Source: Fasciolopsis buskii
Lineage: Eukaryota > Platyhelminthes > Trematoda > Plagiorchiida > Fasciolidae
Length of the DNA: 64,000 nt
Direction of reading: 5' to 3'
Assembly (NCBI GenBank): GCA_008360955.1
Contig: LUCM01004193.1
Coordinates: 580,942 to 644,941 of the forward strand
Below the pieces are notes generated by a model. That model worked only from the letters and a program-made list of their open reading frames with translations, was not told the DNA's origin and searched no databases. The position numbers and the translations under genes were made by a program. Within the stretch, counting starts at the first letter, position 1, and each line of letters begins with the position of its first letter. This document shows positions 58,729 through 64,000 of the stretch, in pieces.

Positions 58729-59900
58729 ACCGGCTTGAAAGCAAGTATTGTGCCAATGCAACAACATGTAAGTGGAACTGTAGAAGGGAGGCAGACAGGG
58801 AGAAAATAACCAACCATAACAAAACTAGGACTTTTTGTTTTCACGGAAAACATTTTGTGATTTTTTGGTTGTTCGCCGATTGACTCTAGGAGGGATGATT
58901 TCTACAGACAGGCCATACAACATTTATGCCGCTCACTTAGGTTCTGATCCATATACCTCAGCGTCTCCAACCAGCAACAATCCTCATCTCCTTGGCCCTA
59001 ACTAGTAATGCCAAAAGCATTAATCGAGGCCAATACCGAGACTAACTTCTTCACACCTCCACCTCTGGTCATAAAATGGTGCCACTTCGCTTCCTCTAGT
59101 CTTGTTCAGCATAGGCAAATACAACACAAAATAGTTAAAGACGATTAGGCGTAAGCAATACGTGCCCAAGCCGCCTGAGCCGATGTAGAACGATTATCCC
59201 AGCCAGAGGTCGACTGTCTACACCCAACACTCGACGATGCACCTCGTTAATGCTTACCTGAAGTTCCCACCAGACAAGAACGATGCTTTGGAGACATCGG
59301 CGGCCGAAAACAGAAAGTCGCCAGGCATCCTCAAAGTCGATAGGCCAGGTCTTGCAACCGTAAAGCAGAACACCAAAAACTGTCGCGTTGTAAGCCTTTC
59401 ACTTGTGGGAAAACCGGATGTCATGGCAGCACCACAAGTGTCACACGTTCGCGGAATCTGCTCTGGCTTTCGGAATTCTTGAAGAGACTGCCGCCCCAAC
59501 ACCGCCACCGGAAGCGATCAGATTCGCGAGGTGCTTGAGGTTATTGAATTCCTCTAACCGATCACCACATGGGTTGAGTACAAGCACAGGCTCCTGCTTG
59601 TCTTAAAGATGTATCTTGCATTTGAAGGTGCACGGTATATACCATTGGAAGTCGGCGCTTTATGACGTCCTAAGGCTCAGATTTCCTTAAGCATCTCCGC
59701 CTATTTTGGTGGATCCGCTGTAACAGACCACCGGATGCTTACCGGAATAGCTGAGGCAGGCTCTAACACCGAAGCCTAGCTAAATTTTACCTAAAAGCGT
59801 TCCGTTCAGCGTGGGAGATACCACCGCAGATTGTAGATAGGTCAACCGTCAGCTGCATAGATTGTTTCGTTCACACCTAATGCCTTCCTACCGTGGCTTG
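58727..59900 (-). mobile_element. Decayed RTE-like LINE, RT C-terminal region and 3' end
   Basis: Minus strand, in order: LVLNPCGDRLEEFNNLKHL (about 59590-59530), SSRIPKARADSANV, HDIRFSHK, then NATVFGVLLYGCKTWPIDF (about 59390-59330), RRCLQSIVLVWWELQVSINE, VHRRVLGVD, and VLHRLRRLGHVLLTPNRL (to about 59130). The tail of W-rich and NHPS pieces runs to about 58870, then a 3' UTR and (TA)n. VLLYGCETW, FDxRCLR and LRWLGHVLRM are the standard C-terminal blocks of flatworm RTE elements. RT motifs A-C and the endonuclease are missing upstream. Multiple frameshifts and stops; inactive. Confidence 0.65.
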
Positions 59901-60530
59901 GATGAATATATTTTTAGGGAAATGACCCACCAGGCGAAAACTCACCACGCCCTCGGCATCACGCTGCCTGTCCGCGGCCGCTTATCCGGTGGGTTTCAGC
60001 GTACCTTTCACAACTTACCACTTGGATGGCTGCTGTTCCCTTATCCGCAACCAGTGGACGCGCCCAGTAGCAAGCATTGATGCCCAGAGCCTGATTATCT
60101 TGAGTGAAATCCGCTTATCTTTTAATAATCAACTAGCTGCCAGATTTGGTTCTAAGAGCCCTATTTCTTTTCGTCATCGAGAATTCCTGTGTTGACTGGT
60201 CCAAATATCAGCATCTTGTTATTCAGGCGACAGTCGGGAGTTGAGCTGGATGTCTCAGCGAGTACCTAAATGGAGAAAATTTAGCAAGAACAGTCATGGA
60301 AAATGATTAGGATAACACTAATAAAAAATAACATCAATAGTAATTTCTTTCTTCTTTTCGTCCCTTAGCTAGTAACAGTCGTTTTTTGAAGGCTCCCTCG
60401 TCCTTTGTCCATCTGGACAATGCTCGACGGCGACCAGTTGATCACCATCTGTCACTGATTAGCGGAATGCTTGAAATTATCCGAACAACGACTTGTTCGT
60501 TCAACTTCGGTATTCAACTCAACTTCTAAG
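59901..60530. other. Spacer, GC-rich at first
   Basis: 59900-60080 is GC-rich and contains GCGGCCGC, with a 72-codon plus frame of no known family; it may be retroelement-derived. From 60240 the sequence is AT-rich. Two acceptor-like sites (CCCTTAG near 60368 and CTTCTAG-type at 60530) lie here. Confidence 0.3.
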
Positions 60531-60687
60531 ATTATAAAGATGTCCCATAATTGTTTGAATCATGATGAGAACGAACGTGCACTGGTGATGATCCCTATGA
60601 ACCGCGATAAACCTGTCGGCCAGTGTTTTGTCCGCTCCTGTATGAATGTGTCCCCTGCGTGTTTTTCGTTATTTTATCAAAAGGATG
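60531..60687 (+). CDS. Possible exon encoding part of an SH2 domain
   Basis: After a pyrimidine-rich acceptor (AACTTCTAAG, ending 60530) the frame reads NCLNHDENERALVMI, then NRDKPVGQCFVRSC, then NVSPACFSLFYQKDG. A GGTTAGC donor follows (GT at 60688-60689). The string G-x-C-F-V-R-S, eight residues, then F-S-L, then K-D-G parallels the SH2 core (G-x-FLVR-x-S, then F-x-LS, then DG). The FVR arginine is in the phosphotyrosine-binding position, and ENERALV sits where R-x-x-AExLL is expected. SH2 domains bind phosphotyrosine peptides in signalling proteins. The rest of the domain was not found downstream. Based on one exon, so uncertain. Confidence 0.33.
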
Positions 60688-62689
60688 GTTAGCTGGCCAT
60701 TAAACATTACCGGATATGAAATCCTTCGCTTTGTGGATGCTCCGTTTTTTATCAACTCAAATATTAGATTTATTGTGATTCTGTGTGCATGCGTGCTCCG
60801 AACATAGAAAAACTGGCATCAATCGACGGTACCATTCATTGTTTGTCGTGTAGTAAATGATTGAAAGAAGTGGGGATTTGTACCGACTGTATCCGAATTC
60901 GGTGTTCTTCATCTTCTACCTTTTTACTGTCACCCACTTTAGCAGGACGGTTGGACGATGCATTCGAATATGATTGAATTAAGTGAGCCATTTTGGATGG
61001 GGTTCTGCAAAAACGTGGTGTCAATATTTCTTTTTTATGACCTTATATAAACGTGCGATTGCGCATTGCTTTTCGCGCGTTTGCTTGTATAGGCAGAGGT
61101 TCAGCAAAAGTTTCGGCAGGGCTCATCTACTGTCCCGTAAGTAACTGACAGAAAGTGATTTCTGTTGGCATAATACCACTGTGCCATCAGGTATGTCTCA
61201 CAGAAAGAATGGGATGATATTTGTGAATGGTGCGTCAGGAAACATAAAACGCAAAGAAAGACAACTGCTTCCTGCCCCATCAGTTGCCAGGTATATCGGG
61301 ACTTCTACTAAAGATAACATCATTTGCGTGTAAAAAATTATGATTCATCACATATCTGGAAGTGGTTTCAAGTGAATGCATATTTCAGTTTTTTAAGAAA
61401 AGAATACGTTTCGTCAAAAACAGAACATTCTAAATTGTTTGAAAAGTGTAATTATTTCATTTGTTTATTGCGAACTGTAGCACTATTATCAACCATAACG
61501 TTTACTTGTCGTTCATCATTGAGAACGCTGCAAAAAATAAGTGAAAAATATGTTTATTTTGCGACCATCACGTACCAGTTATGGATTCAAGCAAATTGTC
61601 GCTAGCTCTTGGGAAAAGTAGGAGGAAGGTCAACTTGGTTTTACCATTCGCGTTGTCTGGATTTCAAAATATATGGGGCAGGGTAGTCTGCTTACTAAAT
61701 TAAATTACAATAAAATCTGAACTCAAAACTCACATGGGAGTAATGACAATAACGGACTCATCCGGTTCGTCGGCAGTAGAATAAGCAGCCTTACACAGCG
61801 TACTACCTTTAATCGAAAATCGAACCGGCTATGAAGAACGGTCCGCCTGGAACACTGAATTTTCTGCAGTCCAATTATGCTATGAAGGATCTACTTTATT
61901 TCATCTCAGCACACATCGTCCCAGTTTTCTGGATTTCAGAATTCCACAAACGGCTATTCAAATAAAATAAATCCGTTATTGCGGTAGCTGACTACTCAAG
62001 CCGTATTTTTCGAGGGGGCAATTTTTATCATGGCCGGGATTTACGCAAGGAAAACAACTGTTATTTACCACTTATAATCAGCCACAAGGGGAAAAACGTA
62101 ACATAAATTGGTCTATTTATTCGACAACTAGATTGCTGGTGCATAAATACTTCGAACTTTGTAGAAGCGTTTCGTATAAACCGACGGATACCTCATATTT
62201 CGTTTATGAATTTTATTACACAAAAGTGGCGCATATTCGGTATTGTCTCTTACTCAACAACACAGATTGATACGTAGTTTCATTTCTGCAAATCGACCTC
62301 AGAGGATACCGAAACAAAAAATGAACATGTGCACAGGTAAACACCATTCTATAGAGATAGCTGCTACTGACCGGGGTAGTGATATCTTGCCTGAAAATCT
62401 CGGTTTTAGCAAAATGACTACTTCGACGGTGTTTCAGAGTCAACCTGGAACTAAGATGGTACATCCCTAAATGCGAAATATGAAAACACTTCAATAGCAC
62501 CGTGTTAACTCGCATCATGAAATTGAATAGAAACCATCAACGGCATTTTGATTAGGTAGCACATAGAAGCTACCGCAGAACCACCACAAATTCTGCCTTA
62601 CTGCCAGAGAAAATATGGGGTGGTTGATAGTGAACCGACTGAACGAAAACAAAGCGATAGCAATGAACGAGACGGTCGAAAGCTCTTTT
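60688..62689. other. Spacer, no recognised gene
   Basis: A minus frame at 60836-61024 (KVGDSKKVEDEEHRIRIQS) and a plus frame at 62243-62470 have coding-like composition without a recognised family. AT-rich elsewhere. Confidence 0.35.
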
Positions 62690-62862
62690 TATTGCAGGAG
62701 CCGAGACGAAACTGACTGGAATTGTTCAACGGATAAGGTTGTATCTTTCGGATGTGAGAGTCGCCGATCAACTTACCTACTTGGAAGCCCGCTGTTGGCT
62801 GCGCCCCCTTCCTGAAAGATGATATACACTTTTGCTTCATTAGCAAAGGAAGTAAAAAGAAG
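62690..62862 (+). mobile_element. tRNA-derived SINE, copy 4 (B box lost)
   Basis: The A-box region is recognisable (TTGTTCAACGGATAAGGTTG, from 62723) and the 3' part is clear: GCCGATCAACTTACCTACTT, TGCGCCCCCTTCCTGAAAGA, and TTTGCTTCATTAGCAAAGGA with AAGTAAAAAG. The stretch that would hold GGTTCGAATCC is deleted between about 62750 and 62762. This copy should not be transcribed from its own promoter. Confidence 0.75.
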
Positions 62863-64000
62863 TGATGTAGGCAAAAGAAACCGAATGTGATTTAAATACT
62901 GGAACTTTCAGATCTAAGCAGCTTCTTCGTGATCTGATTTAATAAGTCTTTCAGCAGATAGCATTACTTAGCCTGCCACTCAAACTTAACACAGAACTGA
63001 CGAAGATAAGGAAGGCGGTTGGAGAGTAGGAAAGGACAATCGGAAGCCACTCAACTTTTATCAACAGCCACAGAGACTGCCTTTGTTTGCATACTCTACA
63101 AACGAGGTTCCCAGTGGAACCTATGGCTCCGTTACGGCTGCATCAACTGGTGGTCCTTAATCTAGTTGAATTCGGTTCAGCCTAGCTTGTTTTATTCAGC
63201 GATGCTAAATTTCAGACCATCAAATGCGACTGGACTAATCTTTAAATTACTGCGACTTTTTAAATTAACTAAGCCTTAACCAGTTTGCCCATGAGGACCT
63301 AACCTTGGCTGAGCCGTTGATTCAACTACCTAGTCCCTGGGTGATTCAAACACTGATCTCTGATAGTGTGAAGGTGAGATATTTTACATTTCCCCTCTCT
63401 CACGCCCACTTACTGTTTCTCTTACCTTTCTGCAATCTGTAAATGAATAAAGCTAACTGGTATAGAAATATTCAGTTTAATATGGCTTAAAGGATTTGAT
63501 TGTTTTCGTCGATCCCGGTAAGTTTCATAGATTATTCTATAAAATTTAGCTTTCACTGGACATAGATTCTTTTGTCGCAAACAAGATCTCGTTAGGGACA
63601 CGCCATTTTAACTCAAATGTTGTCCAATAGGGAAAAGTTGTACCATTTCTCATTATTTGGAAATATGTCAAAATTTTTGGGAATTACACTGAAGCTAATC
63701 GGAACAGCTGTCCGACTGACCTGCGGAAATATTGTGTATGTAGTTCGGAACTGTAATCTGCCTCACATTGATGTCTTTGAGAGTATTTGGTACAAGGTGC
63801 ACTGATTATCTATGCACTGTCCTATAACTTACAAGCAAACATTTATGAAAAGAAGACGTACCTTCCGTTAGTACAAATATCTTCGACCTTTATCTGAACG
63901 ACTCTGACATAACCCCGAAATGATGTGGGAAATGCTGTAGATGTGATCTAATACGAAAAGCGTAAGTGCTTTCCAAACGGAGAACAGTTTATCTGACTTA
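62863..64000. other. Spacer to window end, no recognised gene
   Basis: Short frames only, for example 63617-63805 (plus, 62 codons). AATAAA near 63447 has no coding segment before it. No repeat copy seen. Confidence 0.4.

Noticed and set aside
1..64000. CRISPR array, bacterial operon, origin or phage structure
   Set aside because: No regularly spaced repeats and no run of adjacent long frames. The composition and LINE/SINE content are eukaryotic.

Overview
This is eukaryotic DNA made mostly of non-coding sequence and decayed mobile elements. No complete protein-coding gene can be read from start to stop. The element set (RTE-like and CR1-like LINEs, a tRNA-derived SINE, and small hammerhead-ribozyme repeats, separated by AT-rich spacers with (TA)n tracts) suggests a parasitic flatworm, either a trematode or a diphyllobothriid-type cestode. 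That assignment is inferred from repeat content only. The single N at 6413 points to a scaffolded draft assembly.

Layout: 1-5.5 kb is spacer with one possible exon (812-911, minus). 5.54-7.2 kb holds a head-to-head hammerhead-ribozyme repeat and, around the N, a 492-bp duplication plus an inverted copy that look like an assembly fold-back. 8.7 kb carries a Jockey/CR1-type reverse transcriptase fragment and 11.5 kb a PHD-like zinc-finger fragment. 16.2, 33.7, 51.9 and 62.7 kb carry four copies of one tRNA-headed SINE. 29.3-35.0 kb is a nested retrotransposon block: a decayed CR1-like LINE (PHD finger, endonuclease remnant), then a near full-length but dead RTE-like LINE (endonuclease, RT, (GAT)12 tail), whose RT is split between motifs B and C by a SINE. 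39.7-40.2 and 55.7-56.2 kb carry the second hammerhead subfamily. 56.85-59.9 kb contains remnants of two minus-strand RTE-like LINEs.

The most interesting signal is the hammerhead family. The copy at 56124-56180 keeps all core nucleotides (CUGAAGA, GAAA, GUC before the scissile bond), a 4-bp stem II with a CAAUAA loop, and a loop-less stem III formed by the palindrome ACCGGU. That geometry can only fold as a dimer, as described for hammerheads of Penelope-like elements and animal retrozymes. Pieces of the sequence between successive ribozymes suggest a circularly permuted unit of about 0.3 kb.

Possible host exons (tetraspanin-like 812-911, SH2-like 60531-60687, a terminal exon at 42868-43017 with an adjacent AATAAA, a TPR-like exon 55314-55422) are each single-exon guesses with low confidence.
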